Origin: Anaerolineaceae bacterium
GTDB taxonomy: Bacteria; Chloroflexota; Anaerolineae; Promineifilales; Promineifilaceae
Assembly (NCBI GenBank): GCA_002699125.1
Contig: PABI01000129.1
Location: 62,001 to 126,000 of the forward strand
DNA length: 64,000 nt
Direction: 5' to 3'
The first letter of the stretch is position 1; each line of letters starts with the position of its first letter. The translations under genes and the position numbers were made by a program. Below the pieces are notes generated by a model. The model did no database searches. It was not told the origin of the DNA and worked only from the letters and a program-made list of their open reading frames with translations. This document shows, piece after piece, positions 54,731 to 62,853 of the stretch.

Positions 54731-55690
54731 ATGTCTTACATTGAATGGCTGCGGGGCCGTGTGGGTAGGCGGAAGATTTTTTTGGTTTTTGGTACGGTGG
54801 TGCTGCGGGATGCAAACGGCCGTATCCTCCTGCAACGCCGCACTGATTTTACCTTTTGGGGCTTGCCTGGCGGGGCGATGGAATTGGGAGAAGATATAGA
54901 AACCTGTGCCCGCCGCGAACTGCTGGAAGAAACGGGACTCACCGCCGGGCCATTGCGGTTGGTAGGCCTTTACACCGACCCTAAATATGATGTGACCTAT
55001 CCTAACGGCGATCAGGTGCAGCAGTTCACCGTTTGCCTGACGGGGCAGGTGGCTGGAGGCACCATGCAGCCCGACGGTGAAGAAACCAGTGAGCAAGCAT
55101 TCTTCCCACCAGAAGCCATCGCCCGGATGGATTTGCCGCCCTGGTATGCCGACATGGTACAGCATACGTTAGCGGGCGGCGATCCGGTGTTTGCTCCACC
55201 ATTTTCTACGGCTGCCACGACGGACCAGATTCAGGCAGTACGGCCGTTCATCGGCCATGAGCGTTTAATCGCTGTCGGATCAATGGTGGTTGTGATGAAT
55301 GAAAAAGGCCAGGTTCTCACGATTCAGCGACAGGACGACGGAGCGTGGTCCTTGCCGGCTGGACTGTGCGACTTGGGGGAAAATGCAGCGCAAACGGCCG
55401 TGCGCGAAACATTCGAGGAGACAGGATTGCATATTGAGCTGGAGCGGCTGCTAGGAGTTTACAGCGGCCCTAATTTCCAGTTCACCTATCCCAATGGCGA
55501 CAAGGTGCAAAATGTGGGTGCTGTTTTTCGGGCCCGCGTGGTGGGCGGGCAGCTGAACCGGGCCGTTACCGAAGTGGCTGCGCTGTGCTGGCAAACACCG
55601 GCTGAATTTTTGGCCAGAACGACGCCGCAGTTTCGGCCGTTTTTTGCCATGGGCTTACAACATCTGGACGCAGGCAGCTTTGTTTGCTAA
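54731..55690 (+). CDS. Double Nudix hydrolase
   Basis: A 319-residue protein with two complete Nudix boxes (Gx5Ex7REUxEExGU): the first in residues about 54-76 (GAMELGEDIETCARRELLEE), the second near 220-242 (GLCDLGENAAQTAVRETFEE). Both keep the metal-binding Glu residues, so both may hydrolyse a nucleoside-diphosphate-linked substrate. The two halves also share a YPNGD motif, showing internal duplication. It precedes the potassium channel gene by 10 nt. Confidence 0.88.
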   Translation: MSYIEWLRGRVGRRKIFLVFGTVVLRDANGRILLQRRTDFTFWGLPGGAMELGEDIETCARRELLEETGLTAGPLRLVGLYTDPKYDVTYPNGDQVQQFTVCLTGQVAGGTMQPDGEETSEQAFFPPEAIARMDLPPWYADMVQHTLAGGDPVFAPPFSTAATTDQIQAVRPFIGHERLIAVGSMVVVMNEKGQVLTIQRQDDGAWSLPAGLCDLGENAAQTAVRETFEETGLHIELERLLGVYSGPNFQFTYPNGDKVQNVGAVFRARVVGGQLNRAVTEVAALCWQTPAEFLARTTPQFRPFFAMGLQHLDAGSFVC

Positions 55691-55700
55691 TCTCGCCATT

Positions 55701-56690
55701 ATGAACCGACGCGTACTCGCCCTGATTTTGATTCCTTTTTTACTGTTTGCTTTTGGCACGGTTGGCTACATGCTTATTGAGAAGTGGAGTGTCATCGATG
55801 CTTTTTACATGACGGCCATTACCCTAACCACTGTCGGGTTTGGCGAGGTGCGCACGCTGACAACGGGGGGCCGTATCTTCACCGTTGTGCTGCTGGTGGC
55901 CGGCGTGGCGTTTGTGGCTTACGGTTTGGAATATTTGTTGACGGCCAACCTGGGCGATACCTGGAGAAAACGACGCATGATGCAAACCATAGAAAACCTG
56001 GAAAACCATGTGATTGTGAGTGGATACGGCCGTGTCGGCCAAAGCGCCGTGGCTTCCCTGCTCAACAGCAAAAGAAAAGTGGTAGTGATTGAAAAAGACC
56101 CGGAAAAAACGGCCGAACTCGATCAATTGGACCTGACCTATCTGATTGGGGATGCCACTCGCGACGAAGTGTTGCAGCAGGCGGGCATTGATCGGGCCTG
56201 GGGCATGTTGATTTGTACGGGAGACGATTCGCGCAACTTGTTCATCGTTCTTTCGGCTCGGGCGCTCAATAACAACTTGTACATTGTCACCCGCTCTGTA
56301 GACGCCGAAAATGACCGCAAAATGCGTCGTGCTGGGGCTAACCGGGTGGTGTCGCCTTACCAGATTGGCGGGCAGCACATGGCCAATATTGTGATACGGC
56401 CGCACGTCACCGACTTTTTTGATGTCGTTACCCTGGATGGCGGCATTGAGCTTTGGGTGGAAGAGTTGATCATTGGCGAAACGTCATCCCTGGTGGGCAA
56501 AACCGTTGGCGAGGCCAACATTCGCCAGGAAACAGGCGTCTCTATTATTGCCATGCTGCGTGAGAATCACTCGTCTATTCCCAAAGCGCACACCCAGTTG
56601 CAGGCTGGCGATGAGCTAATTGTTGTTGGAACCCGTGAGCAGCTGGCCAAGTTGGAAAAATTAACGGGCGTGGAGGTTGCCCACCTGTAA
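55701..56690 (+). CDS. Potassium channel with TrkA-N (RCK) domains
   Basis: A 329-residue channel: two membrane helices with the selectivity filter TTVGFGE at 43-49 between them, then a Rossmann-like TrkA-N domain (HVIVSGYGRVGQSAVASLL) and a C-terminal TrkA-C domain. It belongs to the two-helix MthK-like ligand-gated K+ channels. Filter GFG instead of GYG is a known variant. ATG 55701 removes an upstream extension that lies inside the Nudix gene. Confidence 0.9.
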   Translation: MNRRVLALILIPFLLFAFGTVGYMLIEKWSVIDAFYMTAITLTTVGFGEVRTLTTGGRIFTVVLLVAGVAFVAYGLEYLLTANLGDTWRKRRMMQTIENLENHVIVSGYGRVGQSAVASLLNSKRKVVVIEKDPEKTAELDQLDLTYLIGDATRDEVLQQAGIDRAWGMLICTGDDSRNLFIVLSARALNNNLYIVTRSVDAENDRKMRRAGANRVVSPYQIGGQHMANIVIRPHVTDFFDVVTLDGGIELWVEELIIGETSSLVGKTVGEANIRQETGVSIIAMLRENHSSIPKAHTQLQAGDELIVVGTREQLAKLEKLTGVEVAHL

Positions 56691-56749
56691 GAACGGAACG
56701 ATTTGGGTTACGAATTTCCTAAATCAAAGGAAATATTTATAAAAAGCGG

Positions 56750-56778
56750 TTGCAAAGCATCCTGTGAATCTGTACTAT
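56750..56778 (+). promoter_or_regulatory. Sigma70 promoter of the small acidic protein gene
   Basis: TTGCAA (56750-56755) and TACTAT (56773-56778) are separated by 17 bp, 50 nt before ATG 56829. Confidence 0.5.
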
Positions 56779-56828
56779 TGGGAACGACTCGCGGTACTTT
56801 GCCGTTTAACTAATTATTTGGATGCATT

Positions 56829-57206
56829 ATGACTGCAATTGAACCAGAATTAATCACAATCATTGAAGGACCCACACCTGAATTCCGACCCACCCCTGTT
56901 GATTGGGTACAGTCGGTGTTGGAAGGGCCAACAGATCGGCTGGTGGCGGTGTGTCACCTGCGTACGGGTAACGGCGAAGATATCATGGAACGCTGCCGTA
57001 ATGCCTGGAAGGAGCACCGGCCCGTGCGGCTCGATTTCCCCGATGAGATGCGGATGAGGCAGCAGGTTGATGTGGTCTCTATCCGCCTGGAACAACTGGA
57101 AGCCGGCCCGGCTCTCATGCTGTGGGTCGCCCTGCCGCTGGACGTCCTGGAAGAAATGGAAGATGCAGACGATAGCGACGAAGACGACGATTCATTCTTC
57201 CCCTAA
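56829..57206 (+). CDS. Small acidic protein of unknown function
   Basis: A 125-residue soluble protein with alternating strands and helices in the first 100 residues and an acidic Asp/Glu/Ser tail (DADDSDEDDDSFFP). No domain is recognised. It has its own promoter and terminator, so it is a single-gene unit. It stands between the K+ channel and fatty-acid degradation genes without obvious link. Confidence 0.65.
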   Translation: MTAIEPELITIIEGPTPEFRPTPVDWVQSVLEGPTDRLVAVCHLRTGNGEDIMERCRNAWKEHRPVRLDFPDEMRMRQQVDVVSIRLEQLEAGPALMLWVALPLDVLEEMEDADDSDEDDDSFFP

Positions 57207-57243
57207 AATTGGCGTGTGACACAATTAATTTTTATGCAATAAC

Positions 57244-57277
57244 AAACGCAGCCTGCTTTTGCGGACTGCGTTTTTGT
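57244..57277 (+). terminator. Rho-independent terminator
   Basis: AAACGCAG (57244-57251) pairs with CTGCGTTT (57266-57273), followed by a T-rich run. It ends the transcript of the small acidic protein. Confidence 0.8.
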
Positions 57278-57317
57278 TTTTTGAGGGGCAGTGGTAGCAT
57301 AACAGCGAATTACTAAC

Positions 57318-57377
57318 TGTCATTCCCGCGAAAGCGGGAATCCAAGCGCCTGGACTCCCGCCTTCGCGGGAGTGACA
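57318..57377. repeat. GTCATTCCCGCGAAAGCGGG-type repeat
   Basis: Two short hairpins (CCCGCGAAAGCGGG and CCCGCCTTCGCGGG) sit inside outer arms GTCATTCCCG and CGGGAGTGAC. This dispersed element is known from many bacterial genomes. It ends 20 nt before the enoyl-CoA hydratase start. Confidence 0.75.
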
Positions 57378-57396
57378 AGCAAAGGTTGAGGTTGTG

Positions 57397-58182
57397 ATGG
57401 CATACGAGACGATTCTGTTTGAAGTCGAAAGTGGCGTAGCTACCATTACGTTAAACCGGCCAGACAAGTTAAACGCATTTAACGACCAGATGATCGATGA
57501 GACAACCAACGCATTCAAGCAGGCTAATCGTGAAAAAGAGATTCGTTGCGTGGTGCTGACGGGAAACGGCCGTGCCTTTTCCAGCGGCCAAGATTTGGCC
57601 GACGTGATGGAGCGGGGCGACAGCTTCTCTATTGGCGACCATTTGCGCCACGGCTACCACCGGCTCATCAAGCAGATGGTGCAGCTGGAAAAGCCAATCA
57701 TCGGGGCGATCAACGGCATCGCTGCCGGGGCGGGCGTTGGTGTGGCCCTGGCCACCGACATCCGCATTGCCGCCGACAGCGCCAGCTTCATGCTGGCTTT
57801 TTGCAAAGTAGGGTTGGTGCCAGACAGTGGCACCAACTGGCTGCTGCCCCGGCTCATCGGGCAGGCGCGCGCTTACGAGATGGCCATCACCGCCGACAAA
57901 ATTCCAGCCGATACGGCGCTGGCCTGGGGCATGGTGAACCGCGTCGTGCCGGCGGCGCAGCTCATGGAAACGGTCGCCGCCTGGGCGGGTCCATTGGCTA
58001 CTGGCCCCACGCTGGCCTACGGACTGACCAAACGGGCTATGAACCAGGCGTGGCAAACCGATCTGTTTGGTGCGCTGGAATACGAGGCCCATCTGCAAGA
58101 GATTGCCGGGCGCAGCCACGACAACAAAGAAGGTGTGACGGCGTTTTTGGAGAAGCGCGAGGCGCAGTTTAAAGGTGAGTAA
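57397..58182 (+). CDS. Enoyl-CoA hydratase/isomerase (PaaG/crotonase-like)
   Basis: A 261-residue crotonase-fold enzyme. The start TITLNRPDKLNAFN, the oxyanion-hole segment GRAFSSGQDL and INGIAAGAGVGVALATDI are typical. The second catalytic Glu of hydratases is not obvious: FCKVGLVPDSGTNWLLPRL has Asp at this position, as in PaaG-type isomerases. It probably acts in fatty-acid or phenylacetate breakdown together with the 3-hydroxyacyl-CoA dehydrogenase downstream. ATG 57397 is preferred over GTG 57394. Confidence 0.87.
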   Translation: MAYETILFEVESGVATITLNRPDKLNAFNDQMIDETTNAFKQANREKEIRCVVLTGNGRAFSSGQDLADVMERGDSFSIGDHLRHGYHRLIKQMVQLEKPIIGAINGIAAGAGVGVALATDIRIAADSASFMLAFCKVGLVPDSGTNWLLPRLIGQARAYEMAITADKIPADTALAWGMVNRVVPAAQLMETVAAWAGPLATGPTLAYGLTKRAMNQAWQTDLFGALEYEAHLQEIAGRSHDNKEGVTAFLEKREAQFKGE

Positions 58183-58262
58183 GCGGTAATCGGTGAACGG
58201 TAATCAGTAATCGGTGTTCAATAAGAAAATTACCGATTACGGATAACGGATAACCGATTACC
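58183..58262. repeat. CGGTAATC-type inverted repeat
   Basis: The left half is built of CGGTAATCGGTGAACGG-like units and the right half of ATTACCGATTACGGATAACG-like units, forming an imperfect hairpin. It belongs to the same family as 35467-35540 and lies between the two beta-oxidation genes. Confidence 0.7.
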
Positions 58263-58279
58263 CCAGAAAAGGAAACGGC

Positions 58280-59134
58280 ATGAAAAAGGTTGCAGTCATC
58301 GGCGCGGGCACAATGGGGGCGGGCATTGCCCAGGTGTCGGCGCTGGCGGGGTACGAGGTGATTTTGTACGATGTGGCGGATGACGTGCTGGCACAGTCGT
58401 TGGACGGCATTCGGGCGTCGATTGATAAGGGCGTGGCACGGGGCAAAACGGAGGCGGACGCAGCCGAAAAGGCTAAGGAGGCGTTTGAGCTGACCACTTC
58501 GTTGGAAACGGCCGCACAAGCTGACCTCATCATCGAAGCCGCACCAGAGAAGCTGGAGTTGAAGCGAGAGATTTTTGCCACGCTGGATGCCGCTGCGCCG
58601 GACCACACCATTTTAGGCAGCAACACCTCCAGTCTGAGCGTCAGCGCTCTGGCGGGAGCTACCCAACGTCCAGAGCGTGTTGTTGGCATCCATTTCTTCA
58701 ATCCGGCGCATATCATGCAATTGGTGGAGATAATTCGTGGTGATTTTACCAGTGAGGCGACGGTAGCGGCGGCGCAAGAATATGTGGCCAATGTGGGGAA
58801 AACGGCCGTTCTTTGCAAAGATACGCCTGCCTTCATTGTGAACCGGGTGGCACGGCCGTTTTATGGTGAGGCGTTTCGGCTGCTGGGCGAAAACGCCACC
58901 GACCCCGCCACGCTGGATAAACTCATGCGCTCGATTGGCTTCCGCATGGGGCCGTTTGAACTGATCGACCTGATTGGCTGCGACGTGAATCTGGCCGTCA
59001 CCCAATCGGTTTATGATGCTTATTTTCAGGAGCCCAAATACCGCCCCCATCCTATCCAAAAGCGCATGGTGGAAAGCGGCCGTTTAGGCTGCAAGACCGG
59101 TCGTGGCTTTTACGATTACGAATATGAAGAATAA
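58280..59134 (+). CDS. 3-hydroxybutyryl-CoA (3-hydroxyacyl-CoA) dehydrogenase
   Basis: A 284-residue NAD-dependent enzyme. The Rossmann motif is VAVIGAGTMGAGIAQV at 4-19; the catalytic His is in GIHFFNPAHIMQLVEI; the C-terminal domain has DTPAFIVNRVARPFYGEA and GFRMGPFELIDLIG. It converts 3-hydroxyacyl-CoA to 3-ketoacyl-CoA, the step after enoyl-CoA hydration. RBS AAAAGGAAA is before ATG 58280. Confidence 0.92.
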   Translation: MKKVAVIGAGTMGAGIAQVSALAGYEVILYDVADDVLAQSLDGIRASIDKGVARGKTEADAAEKAKEAFELTTSLETAAQADLIIEAAPEKLELKREIFATLDAAAPDHTILGSNTSSLSVSALAGATQRPERVVGIHFFNPAHIMQLVEIIRGDFTSEATVAAAQEYVANVGKTAVLCKDTPAFIVNRVARPFYGEAFRLLGENATDPATLDKLMRSIGFRMGPFELIDLIGCDVNLAVTQSVYDAYFQEPKYRPHPIQKRMVESGRLGCKTGRGFYDYEYEE

Positions 59135-59136
59135 CT

Positions 59137-59195
59137 ATCCGCAGATTACGCAGATTGCACAGATTTCTGGTTTTCAGTCTGCGTAATCTGTGGAT
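59137..59195. repeat. Inverted repeat, CAGATTACGCAGATT family
   Basis: ATCCGCAGATTACGCAGA (59137-59154) and TCTGCGTAATCTGTGGAT (59178-59195) match with one mismatch. It is the shorter relative of 31979-32043 and follows the dehydrogenase stop. Confidence 0.75.
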
Positions 59196-59220
59196 TTATT
59201 CCTTACACAAATACCTTTCT

Positions 59221-60081
59221 ATGGCGAACTTCAACGAACAAGCATTAACCTGGCTGCGCGAGCATGGCCTGACGATTCTTTTGATTTTGGTTGTGTCTGT
59301 GGCCGCCTATTATTTGCTGGGCATGTTGACCCGCACCCTCAGCCGCCGCATTCAGGCGATGGATGGCGAGGAAGATAGCGAGCTGGATCGGCGCACCAAG
59401 ACGATTTTCCGCGTGGTTCACAGCACCGGCGTCGTCATCATCGTCAGCACGGCGATTATGATGATTTTGACGGAATTGGGCGTGGCCATTACGCCTGTGC
59501 TGGCCAGCGTCGGCTTTGTCGGGCTGGCGTTTGGCCTGGGCGCGCAAACCCTGGTCAAGGATATGATTGCCGGGCTGTTCATCCTCATCGAAGATCAGTA
59601 CACGGTCGGCGATGTGGCCGAAATTGGCGGCATTACCGGCACCGTGGAGCATATGACGCTGCGAGCTACGGAACTGCGCGATTTGTATGGCACGGTACAC
59701 ATCATTCCCAATGGGGAGATTCGCATTGTGGCCAATAAATCGCGGGATTGGTCGCGGGCGATTGTAGACGTGAGCGTGACGTATGAGGAGGATGTGGATA
59801 CGGCCGTAAAAACCCTGCAAGAAATCGGTGCAGCGATGGCCGAGCATAAAATGATGGGCTTGCTGCTGCAGGAACCGGCCGTGGTCACCGGCGTGGAAGG
59901 GCTGGAAGAGTGGGCCGTGCGGCTGCGCATCATGGTCAAAACGCTGCCCAACGCCCAATGGGAAGTGCAGCGCTACCTGCGCCGCCAAATTCGCCTCACC
60001 TTTGCCGAAAAAGGGTTGTCACTCGCCTTCCCCCGCCAAGACGTCATGATCGTCGGCGAACCTCCGCAAAAGAGTTCATGA
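59221..60081 (+). CDS. MscS-family mechanosensitive channel
   Basis: A 286-residue protein with three N-terminal helices. The pore helix region is ASVGFVGLAFGLGAQTLVKDMIAG, the Gly/Ala pattern of MscS TM3, followed by a beta domain beginning FILIEDQYTVGDVAEIGG with IIPNGEI and KSRDWSRA. It should open under membrane tension to release solutes. ATG 59221 gives the correct N-terminus; the upstream extension lies within an inverted repeat. Confidence 0.9.
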   Translation: MANFNEQALTWLREHGLTILLILVVSVAAYYLLGMLTRTLSRRIQAMDGEEDSELDRRTKTIFRVVHSTGVVIIVSTAIMMILTELGVAITPVLASVGFVGLAFGLGAQTLVKDMIAGLFILIEDQYTVGDVAEIGGITGTVEHMTLRATELRDLYGTVHIIPNGEIRIVANKSRDWSRAIVDVSVTYEEDVDTAVKTLQEIGAAMAEHKMMGLLLQEPAVVTGVEGLEEWAVRLRIMVKTLPNAQWEVQRYLRRQIRLTFAEKGLSLAFPRQDVMIVGEPPQKSS

Positions 60082-60143
60082 GCCACAGAGATCACAGAGA
60101 AAAAAGAGGATGCTTCTCATAAACCTCTGTGCCCTCTGTGGCT
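60081..60143. repeat. Inverted repeat, CACAGAG type
   Basis: AGCCACAGAGATCACAGAG (60081-60099) and CTCTGTGCCCTCTGTGGCT (60125-60143) match with two mismatches. It sits between the convergent MscS and rhodanese genes, a good place for a two-way terminator. Confidence 0.75.
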
Positions 60144-60149
60144 AATTCT

Positions 60150-60593
60150 TTATTGCTCCACGTCGTAACCGGCGGCTTCCCAGGCCAGAATGCCGCCGTC
60201 CATGTTGTGGACGTTGTCGAACCCTTGCTGGCGCAAAAAGTCGGTGATTTGGCCGCTGCGGTTGCCGCTGCGGCAGGTGACAATCACCTCTTTGTCGGTG
60301 GGAATTTCGGCCAGGCGGTTGGGCACCTCGTCCATGGGGATGAGGGTGACGCCGGGGATGTGGCCTTCGTCGTACTCCCACTGCTCGCGCACGTCCAGCA
60401 CAATCACGTCTTCGCGGTCTTTGATGCTGGCTACCGTTTCTACGTTAACGGTATCGGCCAGATCAAGCGTTTCGCTTAACGCCACTTCTGCCGCCGGGGC
60501 CGGGGCTGCTGTTTCGGTTTGGCCACCGCAGGCAACGGCCGTTCCCAGCATCGTCAATAAAAATAAAATCAACACAAAACGTTTCAAGTTCAT
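60150..60593 (-). CDS. Single-domain rhodanese lipoprotein
   Basis: A 147-residue exported protein: lipobox GTAVACGG with lipid Cys22, short linker, then one rhodanese domain (VIVLDVREQWEYDEGHIPGV, active-site loop CRSGNRSG with Cys107). It can carry a persulfide on the outer face of the membrane. ATG 60593 follows GGAGG. It is a one-domain counterpart of the four-domain protein at 8461. Confidence 0.88.
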   Translation of the reverse strand: MNLKRFVLILFLLTMLGTAVACGGQTETAAPAPAAEVALSETLDLADTVNVETVASIKDREDVIVLDVREQWEYDEGHIPGVTLIPMDEVPNRLAEIPTDKEVIVTCRSGNRSGQITDFLRQQGFDNVHNMDGGILAWEAAGYDVEQ

Positions 60594-60620
60594 GTTTACC
60601 TCCAAATTGGCAAAGATTGT

Positions 60621-61109
60621 TTAATAAAGAAAAGGGATCAGTTTGCACACGCGTTGTTGGTAGGCGGCGTAACCGTCGTATTTTTCGCGTAGCCAGTTTT
60701 CCTCCCGCCTGGATTTCACATCAAAAAAGATGAACAGGATGAGCGCGTAGAGCAGGCCCAGCCAACCGCCGCGCAGCAGACTGAGGCCAAAGGCACCCAA
60801 GATGATGCCGCTATAAATCGGATGGCGCACCCAACGATAGGCACCGTGTTCCACCATATTGGCATCCTCTTTAGGGCGGGGAACGGCCGTTAAGTTACGG
60901 CCCAGGCTAAACAGTCCGGCCAAAACCAGTAGGCCACCCACACCACCCAAAATCAAACCAACGACGATGCTAATCGTGCGCCAGAGCCCATCCCAGGCGG
61001 GCCAACCGGGCAGCGTTACCGGGCCAAGGGCAACCAGGCCAAACAGGATGATCTGAATCACCACGTACCACTCGCCATTGGGGCCTTTCCACCACGATTC
61101 TCTGTCCAT
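60621..61109 (-). CDS. Isoprenylcysteine carboxyl methyltransferase (ICMT/PEMT)-like protein
   Basis: A 162-residue membrane protein with four helices. The C-terminal part has the family signature HGAYRWVRHPIYSGIILG and a REENWLREKYDGY motif, which bind S-adenosylmethionine in ICMT/PEMT methyltransferases. Bacterial substrates are mostly unknown. ATG 61109 has GGAG upstream. It is 27 nt upstream of the rhodanese gene on the same strand, so both may be co-transcribed. Confidence 0.82.
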   Translation of the reverse strand: MDRESWWKGPNGEWYVVIQIILFGLVALGPVTLPGWPAWDGLWRTISIVVGLILGGVGGLLVLAGLFSLGRNLTAVPRPKEDANMVEHGAYRWVRHPIYSGIILGAFGLSLLRGGWLGLLYALILFIFFDVKSRREENWLREKYDGYAAYQQRVCKLIPFLY

Positions 61110-61183
61110 CAAAAATTCTCCACTTCTTATGACACAAAATTCTAGCATAGGTTACAAGATGGATGGCGCGATTTACACAACTC

Positions 61184-61924
61184 TTACATTGTGCCAAGCA
61201 CGGCGTTAACCAATGCTTGCAGCAAATTTACCGTTTGCTCGATTGCCGGAGGGTGACCGTAAAATGGTTTGGCCTGTTTGCCAAACGGCCGTCTCTCCAC
61301 CACGCGCGCACTGGCACAAAGCTCAATTTGCAGCGCGGGCACGCCCAACTGCTGCGAAGCAAAGCGGGTGATGGTGTGGTTGGCCAGCCCGCCGGTAAAG
61401 CGCGAATGGTTTAGCACAAAATGGTCCCAGTGCAGTGCGGAAAAGGTCCTGGCGGTCTGCTGGCTGATGGGGCGAAACCGGTTCGCCACTGTTTGCAGGA
61501 TAAGTGGTTCGTGTTCCGGGCAGGAACGGCCGTTCATCGTGCCCAACGCCAACCCGAATTTGTATCTGTTGGACATGCCGTGCAGGTCCAGGACAAAGCG
61601 AATGTCGTTCCGGCGCACAATCTCTTGCAGACGATTTTTATAGGGACTATCGTGATCCCAGTTTGGATCGCCAGTGGAACGGTAATGGCTGTAAAGGGCG
61701 TGGATACCGGTTGTTTCGGCCAGGAATTGGGCCAATGCCCCGGTGAATTCTTCTTCTCCCTTGATGCGCTGGCGGCGCAGGTGGGCTGTGGCGTGGGGCG
61801 CAGAAATAAGGATGGGCAGTTCGCCCGGCCGGTAGGTGAATGACGGTTCTCCGTCAGGTGCCAATGTGGTGTAGGAAACGGCCGTTTCCAGTTCCTGTAA
61901 TCGGTGAAGAAATGATAACCCCAT
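61184..61924 (-). CDS. N-formylglutamate amidohydrolase-like protein
   Basis: A 246-residue soluble protein of the N-formylglutamate amidohydrolase family (PF05013). Visible blocks are ISAPHATAHLRR near the start, VLDLHGMSNRYKFGLALGTM in the middle and LQIELCASAR near the end, which carry the zinc ligands and catalytic Glu. The usual SVPH is SAPHA here. It may hydrolyse formyl-amino acids or a related peptide; no histidine degradation genes are adjacent. Confidence 0.8.
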   Translation of the reverse strand: MGLSFLHRLQELETAVSYTTLAPDGEPSFTYRPGELPILISAPHATAHLRRQRIKGEEEFTGALAQFLAETTGIHALYSHYRSTGDPNWDHDSPYKNRLQEIVRRNDIRFVLDLHGMSNRYKFGLALGTMNGRSCPEHEPLILQTVANRFRPISQQTARTFSALHWDHFVLNHSRFTGGLANHTITRFASQQLGVPALQIELCASARVVERRPFGKQAKPFYGHPPAIEQTVNLLQALVNAVLGTM

Positions 61925-62019
61925 ATCAATAATTATAATTCAGGATGAATTCCTTGACCCCATTGTCACAATCCGGTTGAATACCGGCAGTTGGTAAGAG
62001 CGGCGTTTAAGGAGACAGT

Positions 62020-62850
62020 GTGGTGAATACAAAAATCATTTTGCCAGAAGTAAAAAATATTATCGCCGTGGCCAGCGGCAAGGGTGGCGTAGGCAAAACC
62101 ACCGTCACCGTTAACCTCGCCCTGGCGCTGCAGCGTCAGGGTGCCAGGGTTGGTATTTTTGACGCCGACGTGTATGGGCCAAATGTGCCTATCATGCTGG
62201 GAATTCATCGGCATAAGGCGGCCAAAGGCATGGCAGCCATTGCCCGCCGCCAGGAAGCGCCGCCTTATATTAAGCCACTTTCCCGCTTTGGTCTAAATAT
62301 TATGTCAATTGGCTTGCTCGTTGCGGAGAATGAAGTAATTGATCCGGCGCGCAGTCCCGACGCGGTGGGTCAGCTCGTGGTGCAAACGTTAAAAGATGTC
62401 ATCTGGGGGCCGCTGGATTATTTGCTCATCGATTTACCGCCGTCGGCCGGGCAGCCGCAGGCGTCGCTGCTGCAGCGAGTGCCACTGCGCGGTGTGGTCA
62501 TTGTCACCACGCCGCAGGATTTGAGCCTGCTGGATGCCTCCCGCTCGCTGCTAATGTTTCAGGAAGCAAGTGTGCCCATCCTGGGCATTGTGGAAAACAT
62601 GAGCTATTTCATTTGCCCTAACTGCAATGAAAAGCACGAGATTTTTCAGCGCTCGGCCAAATGGCGTCCTGCTGCGCTGGCTGACACACCTCTTTTAGGT
62701 CAAATTCCCATGACTACGGCCGTTTCCCAAAGTATCAACCAGGCCAATCCATTGATGCACGATCATCCAGACACGCCGCAGGCCGAAGCGTTTATGGCGG
62801 TAACGGCCGTTTTGCAGCAGCAGCTTCAGGGGAAAAACGGCCGTGCCTAA
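62020..62850 (+). CDS. Mrp/NBP35-type P-loop ATPase, Fe-S carrier
   Basis: A 276-residue ATPase. The deviant Walker A SGKGGVGKTT is at 19-28, FDADVYGPNVPIMLG follows, and CPNC in SYFICPNCNEKHEIF is the CxxC that holds a bridging [4Fe-4S] cluster between two subunits. It delivers Fe-S clusters to client proteins. The usual N-terminal MIP18 (DUF59) domain is missing. Start GTG 62020 (or 62023) after AAGGAG. Confidence 0.9.
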   Translation: MVNTKIILPEVKNIIAVASGKGGVGKTTVTVNLALALQRQGARVGIFDADVYGPNVPIMLGIHRHKAAKGMAAIARRQEAPPYIKPLSRFGLNIMSIGLLVAENEVIDPARSPDAVGQLVVQTLKDVIWGPLDYLLIDLPPSAGQPQASLLQRVPLRGVVIVTTPQDLSLLDASRSLLMFQEASVPILGIVENMSYFICPNCNEKHEIFQRSAKWRPAALADTPLLGQIPMTTAVSQSINQANPLMHDHPDTPQAEAFMAVTAVLQQQLQGKNGRA

Positions 62851-62853
62851 AAC

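Noticed and set aside
57318-57377. Rho-independent terminator at the CCCGCGAAAGCGGG hairpins
   Set aside because: No T-run follows and a better terminator lies just upstream at 57244-57277; it fits the known dispersed repeat instead.
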